The notes beneath the pieces were generated by a model, which worked only from the letters and a program-made list of their open reading frames with translations, was not told the DNA's origin and searched no databases. A DNA stretch of 64,000 nucleotides from JANJTY01 sp038257155 (GTDB lineage: Bacteria > Pseudomonadota > Gammaproteobacteria > Xanthomonadales > Xanthomonadaceae): assembly GCA_038257155.1 (NCBI GenBank), contig JBBSJP010000002.1, forward strand, positions 62,001 to 126,000. The letters are read 5' to 3'. A program made the position numbers and the translations under genes. Shown piece after piece: positions 1 to 8,099 of the stretch (the first letter of the stretch is position 1; every line of letters begins with the position of its first letter).

Positions 1-591
1 TATCGCGTTGCCGGAACTCCAACCGACTGTGTGCATCTGGCGATTGCCGGCCTGCTGGAACAGGAACCCGACATCGTCGTGTCCGGCATCAACAGCGCCG
101 CCAACCTGGGCGACGACGTGATCTATTCGGGCACCGTCGCTGCCGCCATGGAAGGCCGCTTCCTGGGCCTGCCGGCGATTGCGGTCTCGCTTTGCAGTGC
201 CGGCCATCAGCCGCAGAATTACCCATCCGCTGGTCGCGCTGCGCTGGAGATCGTCAAGCGCCTGCTGGTCGATCCGCTGCCCGCCGACACCATCCTCAAT
301 GTCAATGTGCCCGACCTGCCCTGGGACCAGATCCGCGGCTTTGAAGTCACCCGCCTGGGCCATCGACATCGAGCGGAACGCTGCATTCCGCAGACCGACC
401 CCCGAGGCCGTGCCATGTGGTGGATCGGGCCTGCCGGCCCGGAACAGGACGCCGGACCAGGCACCGACTTCCACGCGATCCGTTCGGGCTGCATCTCGAT
501 CACTCCCATCCATGTCGACCTGACTCGCTATCAGGCACTCGAAAAAGTGTCGGGCTGGGTGGCTGGACTGAGCGCCGGTCTCACCGCATGA
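1..591 (+). CDS. surE: 5'/3'-nucleotidase SurE (5' end outside window)
   Basis: The frame is open from the first base, so the N-terminus lies upstream of the window and only about 196 C-terminal residues are present. The translation opens with YRVAGTPTDCVHLAI, and GTPTDCV is a signature of SurE, a metal-dependent phosphatase acting on nucleoside monophosphates. Further SurE-like stretches are SGIN-x-AANLGDDVIYSGTVAAAMEG and the later NVNVPDLP. The stop TGA overlaps the pcm start (ATGA at 588-591), the usual surE-pcm coupling. Identity is firm; only the start is unknown. Confidence 0.95.
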   Translation, partial: YRVAGTPTDCVHLAIAGLLEQEPDIVVSGINSAANLGDDVIYSGTVAAAMEGRFLGLPAIAVSLCSAGHQPQNYPSAGRAALEIVKRLLVDPLPADTILNVNVPDLPWDQIRGFEVTRLGHRHRAERCIPQTDPRGRAMWWIGPAGPEQDAGPGTDFHAIRSGCISITPIHVDLTRYQALEKVSGWVAGLSAGLTA

Positions 592-1265
592 CGCCGTTGC
601 AGCGCCTCGGACCGCAGGCCCAGGGGCTGGGCATGACTTCCCAGCGCGCACGCGATCGCATGATCGAACGCCTGCAGGAGACCGGTATCCGGGATCAGCG
701 AGTGCTGGGCGCGATGCGCCAGATCCCGCGCCACCTGTTCATCGACGAAGCACTGGCCAGCCGCGCATACGAAGACACTGCCTTGCCGATCGGACGTGCA
801 CAGACCATTTCCCAGCCCTGGGTGGTGGCGCGCATGACCGAAGCGCTGATCGAGCAATCCATACCCAAACGCGTGCTGGAAATCGGCACCGGCTCGGGCT
901 ACCAGGCTGCCGTACTGGCTTTGCTGGTGGAGGAGGTCTACACCGTCGAGCGAATCGACGAACTGTTGCGCCAGGCCCGCCGCCGATTCCGCAAGCTCGG
1001 TTTGCCCGTGATCCGATCGCGACACGATGATGGCTGCGCCGGTTGGGCCGAATATGCTCCCTACGACGCCATCATCGTCACCGCCGCCGCAGCAGCGCTG
1101 GACCCCGCCCTGCGCGAGCAGGTCAAGATCGGCGGCTGTCTGGTTGCGCCGGTGGGTGGCTCGGGTAGCCAGCAACTGCTGCGTATCACTCGCAGCGAAT
1201 CCGGCTTCAGCGAAGAAGTGCTGTGCGCGGTGAGTTTCGTGCCGCTGCTCGGCGGCACCCTCTGA
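588..1265 (+). CDS. pcm: Protein-L-isoaspartate O-methyltransferase
   Basis: The product repairs isoaspartyl residues in aged proteins using S-adenosylmethionine. The SAM-binding motif VLEIGTGSGYQAA lies at about residues 96-108, and the family stretch ISQPWVVARMTE precedes it. The ATG at 588 overlaps the surE stop and gives 225 aa. An in-frame ATG at 633 would give 211 aa, closer to the roughly 208 aa of the E. coli enzyme, so the start is not settled. The stop overlaps the next ATG at 1265, indicating a translationally coupled operon. Confidence 0.95.
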   Translation: MTPLQRLGPQAQGLGMTSQRARDRMIERLQETGIRDQRVLGAMRQIPRHLFIDEALASRAYEDTALPIGRAQTISQPWVVARMTEALIEQSIPKRVLEIGTGSGYQAAVLALLVEEVYTVERIDELLRQARRRFRKLGLPVIRSRHDDGCAGWAEYAPYDAIIVTAAAAALDPALREQVKIGGCLVAPVGGSGSQQLLRITRSESGFSEEVLCAVSFVPLLGGTL

Positions 1266-1849
1266 TGCGCCTTTTTGCCTCACTGTATTCGCGCTGCCTG
1301 TCATGGGCGGGGCATCGGCACGCGCCGCTCTATCTGGCCGGGCTCAGCGCCTCGGAGTCGGTGATCTTTCCGATCCCGCCGGATGTGATGCTGGCGCCGA
1401 TGTCCCTGGCAAAGCCGGAGCGCTGGTGGCGTTTCGCGCTGATCTGCACCCTGGCCTCGGTACTGGGCGGACTGCTTGGCTACCTGCTCGGGCAATACGC
1501 CCTGGAGTGGGTGTGGCCGTGGATCGAGCGCTTTGGCAAGGTGGAAACCTTTGAGCGGGTACAGGGCCTGTTTGTCACCTACGGTTTCTGGATCGTGTTC
1601 GTGGCGGGATTCACGCCCATTCCCTACAAGGTCTTCACCATCGCCTCGGGTGCAGCGGGCATCGGCTTGTTGCCTTTTGTCGCCGGCTCGGTGATCGGGC
1701 GTGGCACGCGCTTCTTTCTGGTGGCAGGATTCGCCGCTCACCTCGGTCCACGCTTCGAGCGTGTCGTTCTGCCCTATATTGAACGCATCGGCTGGGGCAT
1801 CGTGGTGCTCCTGCTGGTGGCGGTGGCCTGGCTGGAGCTGCGCGGATGA
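1265..1849 (+). CDS. YqaA/DedA-like SNARE-associated membrane protein
   Basis: A 194-residue membrane protein with several hydrophobic segments, for example ALICTLASVLGGLLGYLLG and GIVVLLLVAVAWLEL. The FPIPPDV and FTPIPYKVFTIASG stretches are characteristic of YqaA/DedA (VTT-domain) proteins, proposed to be lipid scramblases or transporters. It sits between pcm and the nlpD-like gene, a common position for a YqaA homologue. Start and stop overlap both neighbours by a few bases. The substrate cannot be read from sequence. Confidence 0.85.
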   Translation: MRLFASLYSRCLSWAGHRHAPLYLAGLSASESVIFPIPPDVMLAPMSLAKPERWWRFALICTLASVLGGLLGYLLGQYALEWVWPWIERFGKVETFERVQGLFVTYGFWIVFVAGFTPIPYKVFTIASGAAGIGLLPFVAGSVIGRGTRFFLVAGFAAHLGPRFERVVLPYIERIGWGIVVLLLVAVAWLELRG

Positions 1850-2658
1850 GGCTGCTGATACTGCTGCTCGGGCTGATCCTGCTGGCGGCCTGCGCGCGTT
1901 CGACGGTGACCCGCGCACCCGATCGCAGTTCGCCTGCGGCGCCAACTTCATCGAGCGGGGCGCAGGTCACAGTGGGGCGCGGCGATACGCTCTATGGTCT
2001 GGCGTTCCGCCACGGCGTCGATTGGCGCGAACTGGCCCGTCAGAACAACATTCCTGCGCCTTACACCATCTTTCCGGGCCAACGACTGCGTTTGCCCGGC
2101 GCTGCGCCGGTGGACCGCCAGCCGGCACGACAGGCACGAGCGCCACAGCGTGGCTCCAGGTCGCCGCCTGTTGCGCCGCCCCGTTCATCCACCGCGTCGC
2201 CGCCACGATCAACGCCCGCCAGCCCCACCACGCCGTCCAGCACTACTTCCAAGCCACCCGCCCTGTCTCCCGTTTTGGGCAGCGGAAACGTGCGCTGGGC
2301 CTGGCCCGCAGAGGGACAACTGGTTGGGCGCTTCGCCGCCGGCGATCCGACCAGACAGGGCATCGATATCGCCGGATCGGCTGGCCAGGCTGTCGCGGCG
2401 GCCGCCGATGGTGTCGTTGTGTATTCGGGTTCCGGCCTGGTCGGCTACGGTGAGCTGGTGATCATCAAGCACAGCGACGTGTGGCTCTCGGCCTATGGCC
2501 ACAACCGCAAACGCCTGGTGAACGAGGGAAATCGCGTTAGCGCCGGCCAGCAGATCGCCGAAATGGGCCGCAGCGGCGCAAGCCGAGACATGCTGCACTT
2601 CGAGATTCGCAAGAACGGCAAGCCGGTAGATCCACTCGGGCATTTGCCGCGGCGTTGA
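1846..2658 (+). CDS. nlpD: NlpD-type lipoprotein, LysM plus degenerate LytM/M23 domain
   Basis: A 270-aa lipoprotein. A short hydrophobic signal ends in the lipobox LLAAC (Cys about residue 16), followed by a LysM domain (about 46-90, VGRGDTLYGLAFRHGVDW) for peptidoglycan binding, a Pro/Ser/Thr-rich linker and a C-terminal M23 domain (about 150-268). The usual first metal ligand His of HxxxD is Arg in RQGIDIA, while AYGHN and LHFEIR remain. Loss of metal ligands is also seen in E. coli NlpD, which activates the amidase AmiC instead of cutting itself, so the same role is inferred. It ends the surE-pcm-yqaA unit. The rpoS gene that often follows nlpD is absent here. Confidence 0.88.
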   Translation: MRLLILLLGLILLAACARSTVTRAPDRSSPAAPTSSSGAQVTVGRGDTLYGLAFRHGVDWRELARQNNIPAPYTIFPGQRLRLPGAAPVDRQPARQARAPQRGSRSPPVAPPRSSTASPPRSTPASPTTPSSTTSKPPALSPVLGSGNVRWAWPAEGQLVGRFAAGDPTRQGIDIAGSAGQAVAAAADGVVVYSGSGLVGYGELVIIKHSDVWLSAYGHNRKRLVNEGNRVSAGQQIAEMGRSGASRDMLHFEIRKNGKPVDPLGHLPRR

Positions 2659-2684
2659 TGGGGTGCACACCGAATTGCCCGCAG

Positions 2685-2767
2685 GTAGGGTGGGCCTTGG
2701 CCCACCGCGCGCAACACAGGATCTTGCATCTGCGAGTGACCCCACGGTGGGCCAAGGCCCACCCTAC
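2685..2767. repeat. REP-like inverted repeat pair, GTAGGGTGSGCC family
   Basis: Two perfect 22-bp inverted copies at 2685-2706 and 2746-2767, each beginning GTAGGGTGGGCC from its outer end and each internally palindromic (GGGCCTTGGCCC). The pair lies between two convergent genes, where it could fold into a large stem and help end transcription. The same family recurs at 63426-63623 with GCGCC in place of GGGCC. Confidence 0.85.
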
Positions 2768-2771
2768 GAGG

Positions 2772-3137
2772 CTATCCGAGCAGGAACGCCGCCACCACCC
2801 GCCTGCCCTCGCCCGCCAGCACGGTAAAGGTGCGCGCTGCGGCGTGGTTGTCCATTACTTCGATTCCAATGCCGCGGGTCAGGCAGGCGGCCATCACCTC
2901 CGCTGACGGGAAACGCTGCAGCTCTCCGGTCCCCAGCAGAACCAGTTCAGGCTTCAGGTCGAGGGCCGCCTGCAGGTCTGCGGCGCACAGCGGCCGGCTC
3001 GGCGACCAGTCGGTGACCAGCGCATCGGGTGCCAGCACGAAGCTCGTCTGCAATTCGATGTCATTGACCAGGATTGAATCCGGCCGTACCGCGCGCAGGA
3101 CGAAGCGGAAATCGGGAAGTTCCTGGCTCAGCTGCAT
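2772..3137 (-). CDS. Mth938-like domain (DUF498) protein
   Basis: A 121-aa soluble protein matching the Mth938/DUF498 family in length and pattern: an early hydrophobic strand, an SFVLAPDALVTDW stretch, then PELVLLGTGELQRFP and GIGIEVMDNHAAARTFTVLAGEGRRVVAAFLL. Family members include human NDUFAF3, but the bacterial function is not established. The gene follows yhbY on the same strand after a short gap and is convergent with the nlpD-like gene. Confidence 0.85.
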   Translation of the reverse strand: MQLSQELPDFRFVLRAVRPDSILVNDIELQTSFVLAPDALVTDWSPSRPLCAADLQAALDLKPELVLLGTGELQRFPSAEVMAACLTRGIGIEVMDNHAAARTFTVLAGEGRRVVAAFLLG

Positions 3138-3155
3138 GGTTCTGCCTGCGAGTCT

Positions 3156-3458
3156 TCAGCGTGGCAGGACGATGTCCGGCTTTTCGCTGCGCGGACGGTA
3201 GAGCGAGGCGATGTTGCCGATGCGCTGCACCAACTGCGCATCGCTGCGTTCGGCCAAGGTCTTTGCCATCGCCTCGCGCGCTTCGCGATCTTCGGCGGCA
3301 ATCTTCACCTTGACCAGTTCGTGGCGCTCCAGCGCGATATCCAGCTCTGCAATCAGGCTGTCGCTCAGGCCCTTGGCACCCATCTGGATGACCGGCTTCA
3401 GGTGGTGGGCCAGGCCGCGCAGGTAGCGGTTCTGGGCCGAAGAGAGCGGCTTGGACAT
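3156..3458 (-). CDS. yhbY: YhbY/CRM-domain RNA-binding protein
   Basis: A 100-aa single CRM-domain protein of the type that associates with pre-50S ribosomes. The family pattern is clear: LRGLAHHLKPVIQMGAKGLSD near the N-terminus, then HELVKVKIAA and IGNIASLYRP near the end. The start MSKPLSSAQ at 3458 is preferred over an in-frame ATG at 3500 because it gives the family length. The gene is divergent from rlmE, an arrangement seen in many gammaproteobacteria. Confidence 0.93.
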   Translation of the reverse strand: MSKPLSSAQNRYLRGLAHHLKPVIQMGAKGLSDSLIAELDIALERHELVKVKIAAEDREAREAMAKTLAERSDAQLVQRIGNIASLYRPRSEKPDIVLPR

Positions 3459-3541
3459 GGCGTACGGCACGGGGTCATCGGGGGGCGCGCAGGGTATCAT
3501 GCGCTTCCGACAACGTCCGCAACCCGAATCAAGTATCCCGC

Positions 3542-4159
3542 ATGGCCCGCAGCAAAAGCAGTGAACGCTGGCTCAAGGAGCACTTCAGCGATCCCTTCGT
3601 GAAACGCGCCCAGGCCGAGGGCATGCGTTCGCGCGCCGCTTTCAAGCTGGAAGAGGTGCTCGAACGTGACCGCCTGCTGAAGCCTGGCATGGTGGTGGTC
3701 GATCTGGGCGCCGCACCTGGCGGCTGGTCGCAGTTGGTTCGCCAGCGCATGGGAGACAACGGCCGCGTGGTGGCTATGGACATCCTCGACATGCCACCAA
3801 TCGCCGGCGTGGACTTCATTCACGGCGATTTCAGGGAGCCAGAAGCACTGTCACGTCTGGAAGCGTTGCTACTGGGAAAGCAGGTCGATCTTGTTCTTTC
3901 CGACATGGCACCCAATATGAGCGGTGTGGAAGCGGTCGACAGGACGCGCTCAATGTATCTGGCCGAGCTGGCGCGCGATTTTGCGCAGGAACATCTCAGA
4001 CCAGGCGGCGCGTTCCTGATCAAACTGTTCCAGGGGATCGGCTTCGATGCCTACCTGCTGGATCTCAAGCGTCGCTATACCAAAGTGACGATGCGTAAAC
4101 CCAAGGCTTCGCGGAGCCGATCGTCCGAAGTGTTCGCCCTCGCATCAGGCAAGCGCTAG
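3542..4159 (+). CDS. rlmE: 23S rRNA 2'-O-ribose methyltransferase RlmE (FtsJ/RrmJ)
   Basis: A 205-aa enzyme that methylates U2552 of 23S rRNA in the large subunit. The K-D-K-E catalytic tetrad is intact: K35 (SRAAFKL), D121 (LVLSDMAPNMSG), K161 (FLIKLFQG) and E196 (RSSEVF). The SAM-binding motif VVVDLGAAPGGWSQ lies at about residues 51-64. Length matches the E. coli protein. ftsH starts 20 bp downstream, giving the conserved rlmE-ftsH pair. Confidence 0.97.
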   Translation: MARSKSSERWLKEHFSDPFVKRAQAEGMRSRAAFKLEEVLERDRLLKPGMVVVDLGAAPGGWSQLVRQRMGDNGRVVAMDILDMPPIAGVDFIHGDFREPEALSRLEALLLGKQVDLVLSDMAPNMSGVEAVDRTRSMYLAELARDFAQEHLRPGGAFLIKLFQGIGFDAYLLDLKRRYTKVTMRKPKASRSRSSEVFALASGKR

Positions 4160-4178
4160 GCACGACCAGGAAGAAAGA

Positions 4179-6101
4179 ATGAACGATCTCGCAAAGAACA
4201 TGCTGCTCTGGCTGGTCATCGCACTGGTGCTGATGACAGTCTTCCAGAGCTTCAATCCGCGTACGCCGACCGCGGCCAACGAGCCGCTTGCCTACTCCGA
4301 GTTCCTCGAGCAGGTGCGTGCCGACCGCGTTACCGAAGTGGTGATCGGGCAGGACAACCGCGAGGTATCCGGCAAGTATAGCGACGGTACAGAGTTCCGC
4401 ACCTTTGCGCCGGCGGACCGCGACCTGGTGCCCATCCTCGACGAGAATGGCGTGAAGATCCGCCAGACGCCGTTCGAGAAGCGCTCCCTGCTGCTCGACG
4501 TATTCCTGTCCCTGTTGCCCTTCCTGATCTTCATCGGCCTGCTGTTCTTCTTCATGCGCCAGATGCAGTCCGGCGGTGGCGGACGTGGCGCGATGAGCTT
4601 CGGGCGTTCGCGCGCCAAGCTGCAGGGCGAGGACCAGGTCAAGATCACCTTTGCCGACGTCGCGGGCTGCGATGAGGCCAAGGAAGAGGTCTCCGAGCTG
4701 GTCGAGTTCCTGCGCGACCCGGGCAAGTTCCAGAAGCTTGGTGGGCACATTCCGCGCGGCGTGCTGATGGTTGGCTCTCCCGGCACCGGCAAGACCCTGC
4801 TTGCCAGGGCCATCGCTGGCGAGGCCAAGGTGCCGTTCTTCTCGATTTCCGGTTCCGACTTCGTCGAGATGTTCGTCGGCGTGGGCGCCAGCCGGGTGCG
4901 CGACATGTTCGAGCAGGCCAAGAAGCATGCGCCCTGCATCATCTTCATCGACGAGATCGACGCGGTCGGTAGGCACCGCGGTGCCGGCCTCGGCGGCGGT
5001 CATGACGAGCGCGAGCAGACCCTGAACCAGTTGCTGGTCGAGATGGACGGCTTCGAAGGCACCGAAGGCGTGATCATCATCGCGGCCACCAACCGCCCGG
5101 ACGTGCTCGACCCGGCCCTGCTGCGCCCGGGTCGCTTCGACCGCCAGGTCGTCGTACCCCTGCCGGATGTGCGTGGTCGCGAACAGATCCTCAAGGTGCA
5201 TATGCGAAAGGTGCCGCTGGGCGATGACGTCATGCCCTCCACCATCGCGCGTGGCACGCCGGGTTTCTCTGGCGCCGATCTGGCCAATCTGGTGAACGAG
5301 GCGGCGCTGTTTGCCGCGCGCGAGAATTCGCGTGATGTGCGCATGGCGCATTTCGACAAGGCCAAGGACAAGATCATGATGGGCGCCGAGCGGCGCTCGA
5401 TGGCGATGAGCGAGGACGAGAAGCGCAACACGGCTTACCACGAAGCCGGTCACGCCATAGTCGGACGCCTGGTGCCCGATCACGATCCTGTGTACAAGGT
5501 CACCATCATTCCGCGTGGACGCGCGCTGGGCGTGACAATGTATCTGCCCGAGGGAGATCGATACAGCTACAACCGCGAGAATCTGGAGAGCCGCCTGTGT
5601 TCGCTGTATGGCGGACGCGTTGCCGAAGAGTTGATCTTTGGCGCCGACAAGGTGACCACGGGTGCCAGCAACGACATCGAGCGCGCCACCAAGATGGCTC
5701 GCAACATGGTCACCAAATGGGGACTGTCGGACCAGATGGGTCCGATTGCCTATGGCGAGGACGAGGACGAAGTGTTCCTGGGCCGTTCGGTCACCCAGCA
5801 CAAGTCGGTTTCCGACGAGACGGCTCGCAAGATTGACGAAGTCGTGCGCGAGATCCTCGACAAGGCCTATGGGCGTGCAAAGCAGATCCTGACCGACCAC
5901 ATCGAGAAGCTCCACGCCATGGCCGAGGCGTTGCTTACCTACGAGACCATTGATGTCACCCAGGTGGACGCCATCATGGAAGGCCGTACACCGCCGCCGC
6001 CCGAGGGCTGGACCCAGTCGGATGACAAGCCAGGCCCGCCTTCCAAGCCAGCCTCAGGCCCGGCTGCCGGCCCGATTGGTGGACCTGCGGCGCAGACCTG
6101 A
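4179..6101 (+). CDS. ftsH: ATP-dependent zinc metalloprotease FtsH
   Basis: A 640-aa inner-membrane AAA+ protease that degrades misfolded membrane proteins and regulators such as LpxC. Transmembrane segments lie at about residues 8-23 and 104-126, flanking a periplasmic domain. Walker A GSPGTGKT is at 199-206, Walker B IIFIDEID at 254-261, and the zinc site HEAGH at 421-425. A Pro/Gly-rich tail ends the protein. An AGGAAGAAAG ribosome-binding region precedes the ATG, and a strong hairpin terminator follows. Confidence 0.98.
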   Translation: MNDLAKNMLLWLVIALVLMTVFQSFNPRTPTAANEPLAYSEFLEQVRADRVTEVVIGQDNREVSGKYSDGTEFRTFAPADRDLVPILDENGVKIRQTPFEKRSLLLDVFLSLLPFLIFIGLLFFFMRQMQSGGGGRGAMSFGRSRAKLQGEDQVKITFADVAGCDEAKEEVSELVEFLRDPGKFQKLGGHIPRGVLMVGSPGTGKTLLARAIAGEAKVPFFSISGSDFVEMFVGVGASRVRDMFEQAKKHAPCIIFIDEIDAVGRHRGAGLGGGHDEREQTLNQLLVEMDGFEGTEGVIIIAATNRPDVLDPALLRPGRFDRQVVVPLPDVRGREQILKVHMRKVPLGDDVMPSTIARGTPGFSGADLANLVNEAALFAARENSRDVRMAHFDKAKDKIMMGAERRSMAMSEDEKRNTAYHEAGHAIVGRLVPDHDPVYKVTIIPRGRALGVTMYLPEGDRYSYNRENLESRLCSLYGGRVAEELIFGADKVTTGASNDIERATKMARNMVTKWGLSDQMGPIAYGEDEDEVFLGRSVTQHKSVSDETARKIDEVVREILDKAYGRAKQILTDHIEKLHAMAEALLTYETIDVTQVDAIMEGRTPPPPEGWTQSDDKPGPPSKPASGPAAGPIGGPAAQT

Positions 6102-6124
6102 GTAGGGTCTATCCATTGAAATCG

Positions 6125-6152
6125 AAAGGGGCTGCGCTTGCGCAGCCCCTTT
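6125..6152 (+). terminator. Rho-independent terminator after ftsH
   Basis: A perfect 12-bp stem (AAAGGGGCTGCG at 6125-6136 with its complement at 6141-6152) closes a CTTG loop 24 bp after the ftsH stop. The T-rich tail is weak (TTTGCGTTT), so part of the T run is contributed by the stem. Confidence 0.85.
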
Positions 6153-6207
6153 GCGTTTAGGTCGTCGTTTCGCGATGAACCATCCGGCGGCGGCGGATCA
6201 GGGTTTT

Positions 6208-6380
6208 GAAAGCCCCTCTCCCTGCGGGAGAGGGGTTGGGGTGAGGGGCGGACCAAGCCAAAGACCTAAGGCTCTGCCCGAACTCTCGCTTCCGAGTGGC
6301 AGACGACTTCTCGACTGATTCGGCTTCCATCGACACCCGGCCCTCTCCCCAACCCCTCTCCCATGGGGAGAGGGGCTTTC
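6208..6380. repeat. Inverted pair of CCCCTCTCCC hairpin repeats
   Basis: Two copies of a hairpin with stem CCCCTCTCCC/GGGAGAGGGG. One lies at 6213-6235 and is followed by TTGGGGTGAGGG. The other lies at 6353-6375 in opposite orientation and is preceded by CCCTCTCCCCAA. The pair is mirror-arranged, like a bipartite REP element. The same repeat occurs at 57881-58012. Confidence 0.8.
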
Positions 6381-6632
6381 TCAGTGGTGGATCAGGATCC
6401 GCCCACCACGACAGCGCTTGGATGGGGCGATTGCGTTCGTCCTGCAGGAGCCAACCCTATTGGCGACCGCAAATCGAGGGCCGCTTTGGCGTGTCGAATA
6501 GCCACGCATCCCGGTCGCGCACAGGTGCGCTTCCATCAAACATACGCTAACCCGTTGTTTTTCTAGATCTCATAAAGAAGGGAATCGGGATCTCCGGGCT
6601 TCTGCCAGGTCCTATCCTCAACCATCACCTAC

Positions 6633-6865
6633 CCGTTCGTGGTGAGGAGCCGTGGTTCGATCAGGCCGCCTCACCATGATCGGGTAGGCGCGCGCAGCGC
6701 GAAGGCGCGTAGCGCCTCGTAGCCGCCCTGGCGGCCGAACGAGAGGGCGTCTCGAACCACCTCTCGCCAGTGGTTCGAGACGCGCGGCCTCGACCTTCGG
6801 TCTCGTTCGGCGGCTTCGCCGCTGCGCCTGCGCTGCGCTTGGTCCACGCTCCTCACCACGAACGG
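6633..6865. repeat. Compound palindromic element with GTTCGTGGTGAGGAGC ends
   Basis: Perfect 18-bp inverted ends lie at 6633-6650 and 6848-6865 (core GTTCGTGGTGAGGAGC). Inside is a second perfect inverted repeat with 14-bp arms, GCGTCTCGAACCAC at 6747-6760 and its complement at 6770-6783, with a 9-nt loop. No open frame inside has gene-like features. The layout suggests a nested intergenic repeat or a small non-autonomous mobile element, but no target-site duplication was identified. Confidence 0.6.
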
Positions 6866-7019
6866 TTCATGAAGGCTGCAAGCGCTTCCCTCAGAAAAAG
6901 TTACACCTGTTTGCGCCGCGACAGCGGAACGCCAACGGCGTACTGAAAGTTCCTACATGGGCGTCGCAGTCGCCTGGCAAGTCGCTTCGTGCCGGGGGCG
7001 AGGTGATGGCGGATCATGA

Positions 7020-8099
7020 TCAGCCATCCGTACCTTGACCCTCACCGCTGTCGGCAGCGATCGGTCGATTGCTCGAGACATCTTCAACTTCGCCCAGCGC
7101 GTTCAGCACGGACGTCGCATAGCAGCCTGACGGAAGGGAAAACCGCAGTGTCAGGTCGCTGGCTGCTCCCCACTCCCACTCCAGTTCACGTGGCATCAGG
7201 CGAAGCGCACGACGTTCCTGATTCAGGCCAGCCTGTTCCAGGCCGGCGCATACCTCGGCCCATTCGCCAGCAGCGATTGATGATTCCAGCGTGGCGCAGT
7301 CCGCGCTGCTGCGCAGGGCACCGCGTCCCCACAGCGGACCGGTAGGATGAATCTCGCCACGCCCGCATCGTTCGTCCAGTTCGATCTGTGCCTCGGCTGG
7401 CTCGGGCCCGAAGATGCTGCCGCGGCCATCGAGTATCCAGACTTCGCCGGGCAGCCCGCGATTCCAGTTGCCCTGGGCGATTCGTTCGGCCAATACCGCA
7501 TTGAACAATCCACTGCGTGCTGCGGAAAGCAGGATGGAACGCTGTTCGCGCCGTACCCGCGCGCCCTTGAACATGCGCTTGGCGGCTTCGATGTTGTCGC
7601 CATCCCGGCCGAATCGCTGGCTGCCGAAATAGTTCGGCACGCCCTGCCCTGCCAGCGCGCCAAGGCGCGTCTCGATTGCAGGGCGATCACCAGACACCTC
7701 GCGCAGGCGAATCGCAAATCGATTCCCGGCAAGCGCCCCGCGTCCCAGCTTGCGACTGTGCCAATGCGCGTCGACATGGCGCACACCCTCGATCGCCAGT
7801 GTCTGCAGATCAGGCGCCTGACGCTTCGGCAGATGCAGGCTGAAGCGCTGGGTGGTGATGGCGTGGCGGTCCTTGAGGCCGGCGTAACCAACACCCATCG
7901 GCGCGATGCCGGCCCAGCGCGCCAGCTGGTTGGCCACCCAGGCCGTATTGGCACCAGTCTTTTCCAGCCGAAGCAGGAAGTGCTCGCCCTCCCCGCTCGG
8001 TTCGAACGAGTCCAGCTCGTCGACGCGAAAATCGGCAGCTTCGGTCCGCATGCGCGCCCGCAGCACCGGCACGCCATACCCTGCGGGATGCTCAGCCAT
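7020..8099 (-). CDS. truD: tRNA pseudouridine(13) synthase TruD
   Basis: A 359-aa enzyme that makes pseudouridine 13 in tRNA-Glu. The TruD catalytic motif AGLKDRHA is present with Asp77, followed later by NYFGSQRFGRDGDN, typical of the family. The start overlaps the ispF stop by 8 bp, so the two are translationally coupled. In many relatives truD is followed directly by surE; here surE lies about 6.4 kb away on the opposite strand. Confidence 0.97.
   Translation of the reverse strand: MAEHPAGYGVPVLRARMRTEAADFRVDELDSFEPSGEGEHFLLRLEKTGANTAWVANQLARWAGIAPMGVGYAGLKDRHAITTQRFSLHLPKRQAPDLQTLAIEGVRHVDAHWHSRKLGRGALAGNRFAIRLREVSGDRPAIETRLGALAGQGVPNYFGSQRFGRDGDNIEAAKRMFKGARVRREQRSILLSAARSGLFNAVLAERIAQGNWNRGLPGEVWILDGRGSIFGPEPAEAQIELDERCGRGEIHPTGPLWGRGALRSSADCATLESSIAAGEWAEVCAGLEQAGLNQERRALRLMPRELEWEWGAASDLTLRFSLPSGCYATSVLNALGEVEDVSSNRPIAADSGEGQGTDG

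Larger units (their letters stand above)
6153..7019. other. Long non-coding interval carrying palindromic repeats
   Basis: About 870 bp without a credible gene: open frames are short and cross repeat arms. It holds an inverted pair of GC-rich hairpins (6208-6380) and a compound palindromic block (6633-6865), listed separately. The stretches 6381-6630 and 6870-7019 show nothing recognisable. The interval separates ftsH from truD, which converge on it. Confidence 0.7.

Noticed and set aside
2655..2906. 83-aa frame after nlpD
   Set aside because: It runs through the REP-like inverted repeat and into the antisense of the Mth938-like gene.
4065..5915. 616-aa open frame opposite ftsH
   Set aside because: Antisense shadow caused by high GC and codon bias; ftsH is certain and the frame has no recognisable domain.
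6296..6566. Short frames between ftsH and truD
   Set aside because: They cross repeat stems, lack ribosome-binding sites and resemble no family.
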